Shown: in pieces, positions 1-10,247 of the stretch
Position numbering within the stretch: position 1 is the stretch's first letter
How the letters are laid out: the number at the start of each line of letters is the position of its first letter
DNA from: Roseovarius aestuarii
GTDB taxonomy: Bacteria > Pseudomonadota > Alphaproteobacteria > Rhodobacterales > Rhodobacteraceae
Length of the DNA stretch: 36,306 bases
NCBI RefSeq assembly: GCF_019966515.1
Contig: NZ_JAIMIB010000025.1
Location: 1-36,306 of the forward strand
Reading direction: 5' to 3'
Program-made: the position numbers and the translations under genes
The notes under the pieces: generated by a model
What the model saw: only the letters and a program-made list of their open reading frames with translations
Database searches by the model: none
What the model was told of the DNA's origin: nothing

Positions 1-857
1 CTTGGTGGTTACGATGAGCCAGAAACCCTCCCTTATCAAATCGCCTCAAAATGTCCCATGAGCGCTGACGTCAGACAACGTACATACCTCCTTTAATACC
101 ACTCATGGGCAATTTTTTCACAACCTTCCAGTTTACTTTTCAGCCAAAGCAGGCTTTGGCAACTGACGCATTGAAAGCCAAGTTTGAGCCCATCCTGTGA
201 GTTGGCTTTTCTTGCTGCGTGCGCACGCAGCAAGGATTCTCGCTGCAAAGGCATAAATTTCAACGCCGTCCTGCGGCAGGAAGAACAGCCATTCAAATAT
301 GCCGCAGCAAAATCGAAGTCTGCGATGACCGAGGCGCGTATATGCCGCCCTTGGTCCATGCTCGACGCAAACTGGTCTTGGAGGGCGAACGGCGGGAGGC
401 CGATCGCTTAGCTTTCAAATGTCGATCTTCTCGGCAATGCTCAGAGCGTCTTCAAGTTCAACGCCGACACGCTCACGAACATGGTCTTGTGTGGTGAGGT
501 CAGTGATCTTCAGATTCCGCAACTAGCAAATCATTGATCGAGTGTCGCAATTCAATTTACACATCGCTGCCATTGCACCGACGTGCAACACTTTTGGCAA
601 TGACGGGAGGCCATGGAGACCTATCAAATCGTCGTCGGACAAGCGATCTTGCTAGCAAAGTTACCTGCCGGCGCGGCTTGCAATTCTCATAAGTTAATCC
701 ATTACACGTGCGTAGGGCTTACATTTTAACTAATTTTTCGTTGGACGCATATTGACCAAAAGTCAAAGTCCGCCTTTCTCTTGAGAGCGAACCCCTCAGC
801 GTAGTGGCAGAAGGGTCGGTTTTTTGAATTTCAGCGTCAGTTCTGTCAGGCAGCAAG
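1..857. other. Gene-poor left edge with diverged repeat
   Basis: I see no convincing conserved gene here. Several overlapping short ORFs on both strands lack good ribosome binding sites and read like translated repeat DNA. Bases about 190-310 contain one copy of a diverged repeat that recurs in inverted orientation near 33225-33345. Bases 1-80, read on the minus strand, resemble the leader end of an insertion sequence, but no transposase is present. A 38-codon ORF at 613-729 (+) has a good GGGAGG site just before its ATG but resembles nothing I know. No clear terminator hairpin follows groEL. Confidence 0.5.
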
Positions 858-2827
<1,970 letters not shown>

Positions 2828-2880
2828 GGAAATGCTCCTTTTCGGGATTTCCGGGGACAGGTGGCATATTTGCTGAAAAA

Positions 2881-2907
2881 TTGGCACTCGCCACACGAGA
2901 GCGCCAA
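2881..2907 (-). promoter_or_regulatory. CIRCE operator (HrcA site) for groESL
   Basis: The inverted repeat is TTGGCACTC, nine bases, then GAGCGCCAA. It matches the alphaproteobacterial form of CIRCE (consensus TTAGCACTC-N9-GAGTGCTAA), with one mismatch between arms. It sits 53 bp upstream of the groES ATG, where HrcA would repress in the absence of heat stress. A possible -10 box, TAAGAT on the minus strand (2907-2912), abuts it. Repression by HrcA is inferred from the family; hrcA itself is not in the window. Confidence 0.88.
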
Positions 2908-3007
2908 TCTTATCAAGATGGCTATCGCTACAAAGCGAAACAATGGGCGATCTGAAGTATATTAACAGGATCTGTCGCACATTGCCCGGACAACCATGTA
3001 ATCTCGC

Positions 3008-3142
3008 CTATTTGACCTTCTTTCCCGCAATGGAAATAGGCGGTTTTCCGGCCAGTGAATTCGCCGTTGCAGAGACTTTGGGCTTCTCCTGCTTCGGTTT
3101 CTTGGCCTCTTTGTTTCCGCGCTTGCTTTTGCTTTTGGCCAT
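3008..3142 (-). CDS. Small basic lysine-rich protein, 44 aa
   Basis: A short ORF begins MAKSKSKRGNKEAKKPKQEK and ends in a less charged tail, PPISIAGKKVK. A strong GGAAGGA site precedes the ATG. The lysine-rich, low-complexity N-terminus suggests a nucleic-acid-associated or disordered protein. Similar tiny proteins are annotated as hypothetical in rhizobia and roseobacters. It is 180 bp upstream of groES on the same strand, with the CIRCE region between, so it is probably a separate transcript. Its function is unknown. Confidence 0.75.
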   Translation of the reverse strand: MAKSKSKRGNKEAKKPKQEKPKVSATANSLAGKPPISIAGKKVK

Positions 3143-3259
3143 GGTCTTTCCTTCCAAAATTGCAGTGATCCGGTGCCGGGATGGCAGGGTGATGACTGCG
3201 GTTATCCACTGACTGCCTTGGGTGGCAGGCAGCGATCTGATTTCTGTTTGCCCGGATCG

Positions 3260-4063
3260 CTAAACCGCGGCTTCGTCGAGTGCATTTTGTTGACTGCGCG
3301 AGATGGTCGTGACCGGTGAACTGAAGAGGGCATGGGCTATAGCAAGGTCTTCAGCCGTGTCGATCTCGGTCCAGTTCAGACCGGTAATATCGAGCGCATG
3401 GAAAGGTGCCGTTTTTGCCAGCAATCGTTCATAAGCGGCTTCATAGTAGTCCTGACTATGAGCCTTGTCCTCCATCATCAGCGCCAGCTCGGCAAAGAGC
3501 AGTGGGGCGGCTTTGGCACCAATCTTCTCGATACCGATTGACTCGCCTAGGGCCATCTTGGGATCAACGAGTTTGCCAACTTCCAGAACGCGCATTTCGT
3601 CATCCGCGACAACTTTCACCTCTTCGGCTTCAAGCGCGATATTGCGGTCGACGCAAAGGACGTTGGGATGATCGCAATCAATGAGGCGCCTCAGGATTTT
3701 TGTATCAAACACGACGTCGGCGTCGAACTTCAAAAATTCCGAAACCCCGATGGCACGTGAAGCCAGCATCAGGGAATATCCGGTGTTGGTGTCATGGTAC
3801 CTGTCGTTGACGACATAGGTGACTCGGATACCGCGGAATGTCTTGTCAACAAACGTTCTGATCTCATCCTCGCGATGACCCAGCACCAAAACGAATTGAG
3901 AAACACCACAACTGAGACAGTTCCGGATCATCCGTTCGAGGATGGCAGAGCCGCCAACGGATAGCAGGCATTTGTGGTTGTGATCCGTCAGCGGGCGTAG
4001 TCGTGATCCGATGCCTGCAGCCAGAATGACGGCCTTGGGCGCGCGATAGGTTTCATGGGCCAT
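3260..4063 (-). CDS. NTP transferase (PntC/phosphocholine cytidylyltransferase-like)
   Basis: This is a nucleotidyltransferase of the sugar-nucleotidyltransferase fold that would activate a phospho- or phosphono-alcohol with CTP (267 aa). The signature AVILAAGIGSRLRPLT followed by HNHKCLLSVGG is the glycine-rich NTP loop and conserved lysine. FLKFDADVVFD supplies the metal-binding aspartates. The open frame extends to a TTG at 4084, but the ATG at 4063 is preferred because an AGGA lies upstream of it and it matches the usual N-terminus. It is the last of three tightly packed genes, behind a CDP-alcohol phosphatidyltransferase and a PhnW-like aminotransferase. That points to 2-aminoethylphosphonate or a related head group as substrate (inference). 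Choline phosphate or inositol phosphate remain possible. Confidence 0.85.
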   Translation of the reverse strand: MAHETYRAPKAVILAAGIGSRLRPLTDHNHKCLLSVGGSAILERMIRNCLSCGVSQFVLVLGHREDEIRTFVDKTFRGIRVTYVVNDRYHDTNTGYSLMLASRAIGVSEFLKFDADVVFDTKILRRLIDCDHPNVLCVDRNIALEAEEVKVVADDEMRVLEVGKLVDPKMALGESIGIEKIGAKAAPLLFAELALMMEDKAHSQDYYEAAYERLLAKTAPFHALDITGLNWTEIDTAEDLAIAHALFSSPVTTISRSQQNALDEAAV

Positions 4064-4100
4064 GGGTGATGATGTCCTGTGCAAGCGGCTGTTGAGCGCG

Positions 4101-4868
4101 CTATTTGTGAATAGGATGTCTGTGATCTTCCTGAATGCTCTGACCTTGGCTTATGGCCCGGTAGATGCCCCAGAACAGTTGACTGGCCGCAAATACCCAA
4201 AGCATCGGTTCTAGCTGGTTCAGCAGAAGGGCTGCGGACAGCATGAAGATGAATACACCTTCATCGAAGTGGAATATCTTACGTTGCTCCCTGACAAACC
4301 ACTTCAGGTTGGCCTGCAATCCAAAGCCGAGACCCGCCTTGGGCGTGACCTGGTTCAGACGGGCCATCCTGGCTGGATAGTAAGGGTCGCGCAGGGTTCC
4401 GATTTCTATCGCGATGTATTTCACATAACCGCGCAAACCATAGAATGCGATGCCGATCATGGCCAGAAAGACCGGTGTCACGCTCAGCGACTGCGCATAG
4501 GCCGCATAGCCAGCTGCGCCAAACCAGAGTGTTACCTGCAACTGATCCGTCAACCTGTCGAAATAACTTCCGGCATATGATGACACCCGCCTGTAGCGGG
4601 CCATCTGTCCGTCCATGCAATCCAATACGTGACTGAGGTGGATCAGGATTGCCGCCGCAGCGAAAAACCAGATGCCGCCAAACACGATGGCAACTGACGC
4701 GGCTAGCGCGACAAGAAACGAAGCAGCTGTCAAGCGATTGGGCGTGATCCAGGGGATATCGACCGCTCCATAATTCATGGCCAGCGCGATGGGGGCGGTC
4801 ACGAAGGAGGACCACCATTCGTCATGCCGGGTTTTTGTGGCCCAGAGTGCTGCTGCTTTCCCGATCAT
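4101..4868 (-). CDS. CDP-alcohol phosphatidyltransferase
   Basis: This integral membrane enzyme transfers a phospho-alcohol from a CDP-activated donor to an acceptor, as in phospholipid head-group synthesis. The complete family signature is present at residues 83-108 of 255: D83, D86-G87, A90-R91, G100, D104 and D108, in the exact D-x2-DG-x2-AR-x8-G-x3-D-x3-D spacing. Several hydrophobic helices follow (about 46-80, 120-150 and 205-240). Its ATG overlaps the aminotransferase stop by four bases (ATGA), indicating translational coupling. Given the neighbouring cytidylyltransferase, the donor is probably the CDP or CMP derivative made by that enzyme. The acceptor is unknown. Confidence 0.9.
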   Translation of the reverse strand: MIGKAAALWATKTRHDEWWSSFVTAPIALAMNYGAVDIPWITPNRLTAASFLVALAASVAIVFGGIWFFAAAAILIHLSHVLDCMDGQMARYRRVSSYAGSYFDRLTDQLQVTLWFGAAGYAAYAQSLSVTPVFLAMIGIAFYGLRGYVKYIAIEIGTLRDPYYPARMARLNQVTPKAGLGFGLQANLKWFVREQRKIFHFDEGVFIFMLSAALLLNQLEPMLWVFAASQLFWGIYRAISQGQSIQEDHRHPIHK

Positions 4869-6052
4869 ATGCGCGCCTTCGCCAAAGCAGCTTTCTGCGG
4901 TTCCAGCATCACAAGATTGGTGTTGGCCCGCCTGATAGGCGCAACCAGATCAGCTGCCTCAGCCTGCAATGTCAGCAATACATCCTTAAGCGAAGCCAAA
5001 AAGAACCAGATATCCTCGCGTGACAGTTCCCCAATATTGCCGACCTGAAAGACCTTGCCTGCAAAGCACCCCTTGCCCTCGTAGATGATGATTGATTTTT
5101 CGCGGAGCCGCTCGCGAACGTCGCGCACAGTGACAGATGCAGGTACTCGCACAGTGGTGAGCACCGAACACATATCTTTCTCGGCGATCAGGAAATCGAG
5201 GTTAAGCTTGCGCATGCCTTCGCGCAGTTGATCCGCCCGCACCCGAATGCGGGCAAAGCGGTTGTTCACACCTTCGCGCAGGATGTTGCTCAGGGCCTGC
5301 TCAAGCGCAAAAAACAACGGCACGGCGGGTGTATTCGGTGTTTGCGAACTGGTTCTGAGGAAATCATAAAAAGTGGCCAGGTTCAGGTAGGTGGTCTTCG
5401 CCTTGTGGCTCGCAAGCCGGTTGAACTGTTTTTTCCGTCCGATCACGAAGGACAGGCCGGGATAAGATCCAATTGCCTTGGAGCTGGAACCGGTACAGAA
5501 GGCGATGTTACAGGTCTCCATATCCACATGCTCTGCGCCCACGCTGCTGACGCCGTCCACGACAAAGATTGCACCGTGGGCCTTGGCCAACGTGCCAACC
5601 TCCGCCAACGGGTTCAGCATGCCCGAACAGGTTTCGTGATGTGCCATCGCCACCACGTCAATCTTGTGGCTGGCGAGAAAAGCATCGAGCTGCGCCAGAT
5701 CAATCACGCTCCCCCATGGCACATCAATCAGATGCGTTCTTTTGTTATGGAGCAGCGACGTCTTGTATAAGCGCTCACCAAATTCGCCATTTGACAGAAT
5801 TAGGATGCTGCCCCGACCAACAACGGATGACAGGACCGCCTCGTTCGCGGCTGTGCCAGAACCGGTGATCACAACGGCGCGGTAACGGTCGCGGTTCCTG
5901 ATCTGAAAAAGCGACAGCAGTTTATGTTCTATGCTGGCCAACAGAACGTCAAAATCAGGCTCACGATGGCAGATGTCCTTTTTCGAGATCGCCTTGCGCA
6001 GGGTCTCGGCCACATTCACAGGGCCGGGAGTAAAAAGCAGATATTTGTCCAA
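4865..6052 (-). CDS. Class V aminotransferase, PhnW-like
   Basis: This PLP enzyme of fold type I is closest by eye to 2-aminoethylphosphonate-pyruvate transaminase and alanine-glyoxylate aminotransferases (395 aa). The N-terminus YLLFTPGPVNVAETLRKA is typical. TGSGTAANEAV contacts the cofactor phosphate, D166 in FVVDGVSSVG would pair with the pyridine nitrogen, and K192 in GSSSKAIGSYPG is the Schiff-base lysine. The start is TTG, with AGGAG eleven bases upstream; no in-frame ATG lies near the N-terminus. It is the first gene of the operon. In this setting it would make aminoethylphosphonate, or another amino-alcohol precursor, for the two downstream enzymes (inference). No phosphoenolpyruvate mutase gene is in the window. 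Confidence 0.85.
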   Translation of the reverse strand: MDKYLLFTPGPVNVAETLRKAISKKDICHREPDFDVLLASIEHKLLSLFQIRNRDRYRAVVITGSGTAANEAVLSSVVGRGSILILSNGEFGERLYKTSLLHNKRTHLIDVPWGSVIDLAQLDAFLASHKIDVVAMAHHETCSGMLNPLAEVGTLAKAHGAIFVVDGVSSVGAEHVDMETCNIAFCTGSSSKAIGSYPGLSFVIGRKKQFNRLASHKAKTTYLNLATFYDFLRTSSQTPNTPAVPLFFALEQALSNILREGVNNRFARIRVRADQLREGMRKLNLDFLIAEKDMCSVLTTVRVPASVTVRDVRERLREKSIIIYEGKGCFAGKVFQVGNIGELSREDIWFFLASLKDVLLTLQAEAADLVAPIRRANTNLVMLEPQKAALAKARI

Positions 6053-6474
6053 GAGCGTTCAATCTCCTACGGCTGCAAGGCAAGTGGCCCACAACCGCTT
6101 GGTTGTTGTGCGCCCATGAAGGAACTTCGCTCAGGTTGCGAGCAAAGAAATCGAGAGGGGGCATATCGACTTAGAAAACAGCGCCGTGCCTCGGGCTGTA
6201 ACAGTGTTGTTCGAAAATCGAACATTTTTGGGGGTAAAACAGCTTCATCCAAAAAAATCATGTAGAACCGCCAAAAACGCGGATCGTCAATGGCGCTCTG
6301 AAATAGGCATCGTACTCGTCCTCGGTCGCCCCTTTTATATCTTTAGGCAACATGTCCCCAACAGCTTGCTCCTCGGTATATGTTGATCTGCAAGTATAGC
6401 CATTCTTTTCAACGCCTTGTCATAAATCGATGCCGTAGGTTTACCAGCGAATCTGCAAGCGCCTGATCTACGTA
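6053..6474. other. Intergenic region upstream of the aminotransferase operon
   Basis: The stretch should hold the promoter of the minus-strand aminotransferase operon. It contains the inverted repeat at 6208-6224. On the minus strand a stop-to-stop frame of about 53 codons ending at 6258 reads protein-like at its end (DEYDAYFRAPLTIRVFGGST). The only ATG leaves 31 codons, so it may be the remnant of a lost gene rather than a working one. Nothing else was recognised. Confidence 0.4.
6208..6224. promoter_or_regulatory. Candidate operator, inverted repeat TGTTCG-N5-CGAACA
   Basis: There is a perfect six-base inverted repeat with an AT-rich five-base centre, about 155 bp upstream of the aminotransferase start. 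The TTCG...CGAA half-sites resemble those bound by DeoR/GlpR-type repressors. The regulator is not encoded nearby, so the assignment is only by resemblance. Confidence 0.35.
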
Positions 6475-6921
6475 TCACCTCCGAGGCGGTCCATTAGTTA
6501 CAGGAGCCGCAACCGGTCGCGACTTCGACCCCTTGCATCGCCTGCAGACCCGCTCGCCAATTACTTCGCTCCAGAACGCGCCATTGCAACGACGACAACT
6601 GCGCTTTTGACGGGCATCTTTTCTGGGGCGAGACCGCTCCGTCTCCGGAATCATGAATTTGACCATCGGTGCCTCGTTTCGCCTTTTAACGGGTATGCCA
6701 AATCGCCAGGTACGCACCGTATCAGTTTCCGTGCCTGTACCTCCCGCTGCCGACAAGAATGCGACTGACTCAGGCTGCAATATTATTCCCAGGACTTTCT
6801 GAGCTTTTTGCAGTGCTGCCTCGGCGGCTTTGTGATCTTCGAGTAAATATCGTCGGACAACTGTTGCCATTCTGCTTTCGGCGCTGCGTCGGGTGTCAAG
6901 ATCGACCGGGGCATTATTCAT
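6475..6921 (-). CDS. Zinc-ribbon protein downstream of hflC
   Basis: A 148-residue soluble protein. The N-terminal half is helical and charged. The C-terminal part has two CxxC knuckles (CRRC and CRRC, separated by 18 residues) in a basic context, a typical zinc ribbon or RNA/DNA-binding finger. The ATG lies 17 bp after the hflC stop, so it is probably the last gene of the hflKC transcript, although its own ribosome site (GAGAG) is weak. I do not recognise a named family. A role tied to HflKC or FtsH is suggested only by position. Confidence 0.65.
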   Translation of the reverse strand: MNNAPVDLDTRRSAESRMATVVRRYLLEDHKAAEAALQKAQKVLGIILQPESVAFLSAAGGTGTETDTVRTWRFGIPVKRRNEAPMVKFMIPETERSRPRKDARQKRSCRRCNGAFWSEVIGERVCRRCKGSKSRPVAAPVTNGPPRR

Positions 6922-6938
6922 TATTGTACTCTCTCACA

Positions 6939-7958
6939 TCACTGCGTAGCCGCAGAGCTGACACCAAGGTAAGGCGGGTCTGTGTCAGTTTTCGGGTCGT
7001 AAGTCTGCATTCCATCAAGGAACTTGAACAAGTCGCTATCCGTCGAAAGAACGAGAGTCGTTCCTTCAGAAATCATATCTTTGTAGGCCTGCATCGTGCG
7101 TGTAAACTCGTAAAACTCCGCAGCCTGGGGGCTGGCATCGTATGCGAGCGCATAAATTTCCGCAGCAGAGGCATCGGCCGCACCACGGATTTCCTCGACC
7201 GCACGATAGGCTTCGGACTGGATCTTGTTTAGATCGCGTACGCGATTGCCACGAATGCGCGCCGCCTCGCCATTGCCTTCGGAAAGAAAGCGCTCGGCGA
7301 TCTGCCGGCGCTCAGAAATCATTCGGTCGTAGATCTTTGGTCGCACGCTCTCATTGTAGTTGATCCGTTTGAACCTTATGTCGAGCAACTCGATCCCGAA
7401 GACTCGGACTTTCTGAGCAGCAGCCTTAAATATCTCCTGCTCGACAAGCGCACGGCCCTTCTGGATCGGAACCAGAGAACCGATATCCTGCGCTCGTTCT
7501 TCATCCGTCAAAAGTGTGTCACGCAAAGGCGTCCGCCCTCGCGTCGTCCGGATGATCTCGATCAATTCGTGCTTGGCAACGGCATTCCGCGTTTCGCTGC
7601 CGAGGATGTCATCAAGGCGTGATTGGGCGCTGCGTTCATCTCGAAGGCGCAGAAAATACTGCAGCGGCTCCGTGATTTTCCAACGCGCAAAAAGATCGAC
7701 CGAGATATAGAGCTTGTCCTTGGTGGGCATGTCAGAGGGATTACCATCCCACTCCAACACCCGGCGGTCGATCGGATTGACGTCCTGAATGAACGGTACC
7801 TTTAGCTTCAGACCAGCGGTCGTGATCGGTTCTCCAACAGGCTTGCCGAATTGGGTGATAATGGCCTGTTCGACCTCGCTGATCGTGTAAACGGCGCTGG
7901 ATGCAGCGAAAGTTGCTGCAACTGCGATCACGGCGACGATGCCAGGTAGAATTTTCAT
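6939..7958 (-). CDS. hflC: HflC, FtsH protease modulator (SPFH/band 7)
   Basis: HflC partners HflK in a periplasm-facing membrane assembly that surrounds and modulates the FtsH AAA protease (339 aa). A single N-terminal membrane anchor (residues 5-25) is followed by the SPFH domain: VEQAIITQFGKPVGEP, then LKLKVPFIQDV and FDRRV-like IDRRVLEWDG. The typical RAEGNGEAARIRG-type helix appears as SEGNGEAARIRGNRV, with a long helical region behind it. The ATG overlaps the hflK stop by four bases, so translation is coupled. The C-terminus is somewhat extended relative to E. coli. Confidence 0.95.
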   Translation of the reverse strand: MKILPGIVAVIAVAATFAASSAVYTISEVEQAIITQFGKPVGEPITTAGLKLKVPFIQDVNPIDRRVLEWDGNPSDMPTKDKLYISVDLFARWKITEPLQYFLRLRDERSAQSRLDDILGSETRNAVAKHELIEIIRTTRGRTPLRDTLLTDEERAQDIGSLVPIQKGRALVEQEIFKAAAQKVRVFGIELLDIRFKRINYNESVRPKIYDRMISERRQIAERFLSEGNGEAARIRGNRVRDLNKIQSEAYRAVEEIRGAADASAAEIYALAYDASPQAAEFYEFTRTMQAYKDMISEGTTLVLSTDSDLFKFLDGMQTYDPKTDTDPPYLGVSSAATQ

Positions 7959-9022
7959 GGTTTGTCGCCCTGTTGCTGGTCGAGGTTAAGAAGCGGCAGA
8001 ATGCTACCCGTTGCACCATCGACAATTATTTTTGACCTAATTCCAGGCAGCACTGCCTGCATGGTTTCGATATAAATCCGTCGCCGGGTGACATTTGGCG
8101 CTTTTTCATACTCCGCCAGAAGGGCCGTAAACCGGGCGGCATCGCCTTCGGCCTCGTTGACACGTTTCAAACGGTAGCCGTCCGCCTCGCGGATGCGCTG
8201 ATCCTTTTCGCCCTCTGCCAGCGGGATGATTTTGTTGTATTCGCGGCGCGCCTCGTTGATCAGACGTTCCTTCTCCTGCTGGGCCTGGTTAACCTCGTTG
8301 AACGAAGCCTGAACCGGTTCGGGAGGGTTGATGTTCTTCAACTGCACCTGATCAATGCTGATGCCCATGGCGTATTTTGTGGAAAGCGCCTGCATCTTCA
8401 AAAGCGCCTCGCTCTCGATTTCCTGCCGGCCAATGGTAATGACCTCGTCGACTGTTCGGTCACCTACGACTTCGCGCATCACGGATTCTGAGACATAGCG
8501 CAATGTTGCACCGGGCTCGCGTACCTCGAACAGGAACTTGACCGGATCGGAAATCCGGAACTGCACCACCCATTCCACAAGTGCCGCGTTCAGATCGCCC
8601 GTGACCATTTCAGTCTCCCGGCGGCCATCTGTCGGACTTTGGTAGAGATCGCTTGCACCCGGTGTGGTAAAGCCAAATTCCTGCTTCAACTGTCGCTTCA
8701 CCGGGACAATGGTCGCCAGATCGATTCCGAGTGGTAGCTTGAAATGAAGTCCGGGCGGAACTTCGGCAGAAAATTTTCCGAAGCGCTGTATCACCGCGAC
8801 CGAGTCGCTCGGGACCGTGTAGTAGGACGACCATGCACCTAAAGCGAGCACCGCCACTGCGCCTGCAGCGATCAGTTTCCTCGTGGGTGGGCGACCACCG
8901 GGGAACATTTCACCCAGACGTTCGCGTCCCTGCCGAAGAATTTCATCCACTTCCGGTGGCGCACGTTTTTGTTGATTTTTCCACGGCCCACGGTCTTCGG
9001 GGCCATTGTCTTGGGGGGGCAT
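7955..9022 (-). CDS. hflK: HflK, FtsH protease modulator (SPFH/band 7)
   Basis: HflK forms hetero-oligomers with HflC in the inner membrane and regulates FtsH proteolysis (355 aa). The cytosolic N-terminus is proline- and charge-rich (DNGPEDRGPWKNQQKR, ending in PGGRPP). One membrane helix lies at about residues 49-68, followed by VPSDSVAVIQRFGKF and PPGLHFKLPLGID, which are diagnostic for HflK. A long helical stretch (QQEKERLINEARREYNK) follows. AAGGA precedes the ATG by about six bases. It lies 81 bp downstream of the 9104-9607 gene on the same strand and may share its transcript. Confidence 0.95.
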   Translation of the reverse strand: MPPQDNGPEDRGPWKNQQKRAPPEVDEILRQGRERLGEMFPGGRPPTRKLIAAGAVAVLALGAWSSYYTVPSDSVAVIQRFGKFSAEVPPGLHFKLPLGIDLATIVPVKRQLKQEFGFTTPGASDLYQSPTDGRRETEMVTGDLNAALVEWVVQFRISDPVKFLFEVREPGATLRYVSESVMREVVGDRTVDEVITIGRQEIESEALLKMQALSTKYAMGISIDQVQLKNINPPEPVQASFNEVNQAQQEKERLINEARREYNKIIPLAEGEKDQRIREADGYRLKRVNEAEGDAARFTALLAEYEKAPNVTRRRIYIETMQAVLPGIRSKIIVDGATGSILPLLNLDQQQGDKP

Positions 9023-9103
9023 ATGCTATCCTTCGCAAATAGGCTTTGATAAGAATATCCCTGCAGACGAGCCCGCCGGGATATATCGATCTTCCTTCGA
9101 GGG

Positions 9104-9607
9104 CTATTCCGCCAGAGTTGGCATGCCCTCGTTTTCGGCGGTTTGGATCATGGAATCTTCTCGGAAACGGCTTCGCGGTTCTTGACGCTCTTCCTCCCGG
9201 TCCAACATCTCAATGTCAGACACAGTCGAGCGCGAAGCCGAATATAGATAGCGTATCTGCATTTCGGAGACGCCATCGGCCTCCATCACGAGACGGGTCA
9301 TCGGATCAGCCAGCATCTCTTCAAGTAAAAAATCGGCGAGGTCCTTGCCCGACAATTTGTCTTTCGCGCGGGCGCTGTTCAAATCCGCCAATGTAACTGT
9401 CAGTTTGCGCGCCAGCCCGGGGTGCGATACGCGCGGATGAAGATGCACCACCACACAAGCTTTCCAACTTTCAGGATCCAGATGGTTCGGCGGCGCAGAG
9501 AGCTCGGTTTCGAGATCGTATTCTCCCGCCGGTAGTGTTTCACTAAAATCAGGCACGGTGAACGGGCGAACAAAGATGGCAGTGCTTTTACAAAGTGGGC
9601 CTTCCAT
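9104..9607 (-). CDS. Hypothetical protein with 'PAGEY' N-terminal motif
   Basis: A 167-residue soluble protein with no family name known to me. Near its N-terminus it reads FTVPDFSETLPAGEYDLETE, which clearly parallels FSLPGYSDDFPAGEYEVIVE in the protein at 10244-10558, so the two are paralogues. The middle part (HLHPRVSHPGLARKLTVTL) has possible metal-ligand histidines, and the C-terminus is acidic and helical. The frame extends to an ATG at 9646, but 9607 is preferred because GGGAG lies seven bases before it while the upstream ATG has no such site. It is immediately upstream of hflK. Confidence 0.7.
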   Translation of the reverse strand: MEGPLCKSTAIFVRPFTVPDFSETLPAGEYDLETELSAPPNHLDPESWKACVVVHLHPRVSHPGLARKLTVTLADLNSARAKDKLSGKDLADFLLEEMLADPMTRLVMEADGVSEMQIRYLYSASRSTVSDIEMLDREEERQEPRSRFREDSMIQTAENEGMPTLAE

Positions 9608-9683
9608 TTGCGCTCTCCCGTTGCTGCAACGCCGGTTCGGCGTCATTAATTTTGAGGAGAAATTTTCCTCTCATCGTTGTTTC

Positions 9684-9824
9684 TTATGAATCCTTCAGGC
9701 CTGCCACGGGCTTTTCAGGGCCGGTTTTGGACGCCTTGGTCTCATGCTCTTTTTCTGATGTTTCCACAGGCTTCGGCTTTAGTACCGCAGCCGCTCTTTT
9801 GGTCAGGTCTTTGAAGGACATCAT
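9684..9824 (-). CDS. Small charged protein, 46 aa
   Basis: The ORF begins MMSFKDLTKRAAAVLKPKP and continues with a lysine/glutamate-rich, probably disordered tail ending in GLKDS. AAAGGA stands six bases before the first ATG. Small proteins starting MSFKDL with alanine/lysine-rich sequence are common hypothetical genes in alphaproteobacteria. It lies between two members of the hflKC-associated small-gene group on the same strand. Confidence 0.65.
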   Translation of the reverse strand: MMSFKDLTKRAAAVLKPKPVETSEKEHETKASKTGPEKPVAGLKDS

Positions 9825-9893
9825 TTGATCCTTTGATTGTATGCAAGTATTTGCAAATATGGTTGATTTGGCGATTGACGACCCGTCGCGTAT

Positions 9894-10247
9894 TCACGAC
9901 GCTTCGAGGTCGAGGGCAGCCACGCAGGCCTGCGCCAGATCGCGATCTGGAGTTTCTGAACCGGGCATCGTGGCCCAGCCAGCGCTCATCACCGCATCTC
10001 GCTGCTTGTATGTTGACGTCTCCCGGATCGTTGCCAGTTTCGCAATGCGGTCAGAGTCGGTACGTGACATATCGAGGCACACGGGAAGCAGCGCCGCAAT
10101 CACGCTGTCGCGGGACATGGCGTTGGCCATCTTGTTTGCGCCTCCGCCGGTTACCCAGCCGCCCCAGGAAAAACCAACGGTGCCAACAAAGACTGCGCCA
10201 ATCAGGGCACCGTAGATGCCGGGTTTCAGCCATTCGGGAGTATTCAT
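9894..10247 (-). CDS. Single-TM hypothetical protein
   Basis: A 117-residue protein that starts MNTPEWLKPGIYGALIGAV and has one N-terminal membrane helix with a glycine-rich end (FSWGGWVTGGGANKMA). The rest is soluble and probably periplasmic, with cysteines in PVCLDMS and AQACVAAL that could pair, and a conserved-looking RDAVMSAGWATMPGSE segment. Proteins with this arrangement are frequent in rhizobia and roseobacters as uncharacterised genes. The ATG overlaps the stop of the upstream 'PAGEY' gene by four bases, so the two are translationally coupled. Confidence 0.8.
   Translation of the reverse strand: MNTPEWLKPGIYGALIGAVFVGTVGFSWGGWVTGGGANKMANAMSRDSVIAALLPVCLDMSRTDSDRIAKLATIRETSTYKQRDAVMSAGWATMPGSETPDRDLAQACVAALDLEAS

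Noticed and set aside
93..359. 88-codon minus-strand ORF
   Set aside because: It overlaps competing frames on the other strand, has no ribosome site and lies in the dispersed-repeat block.
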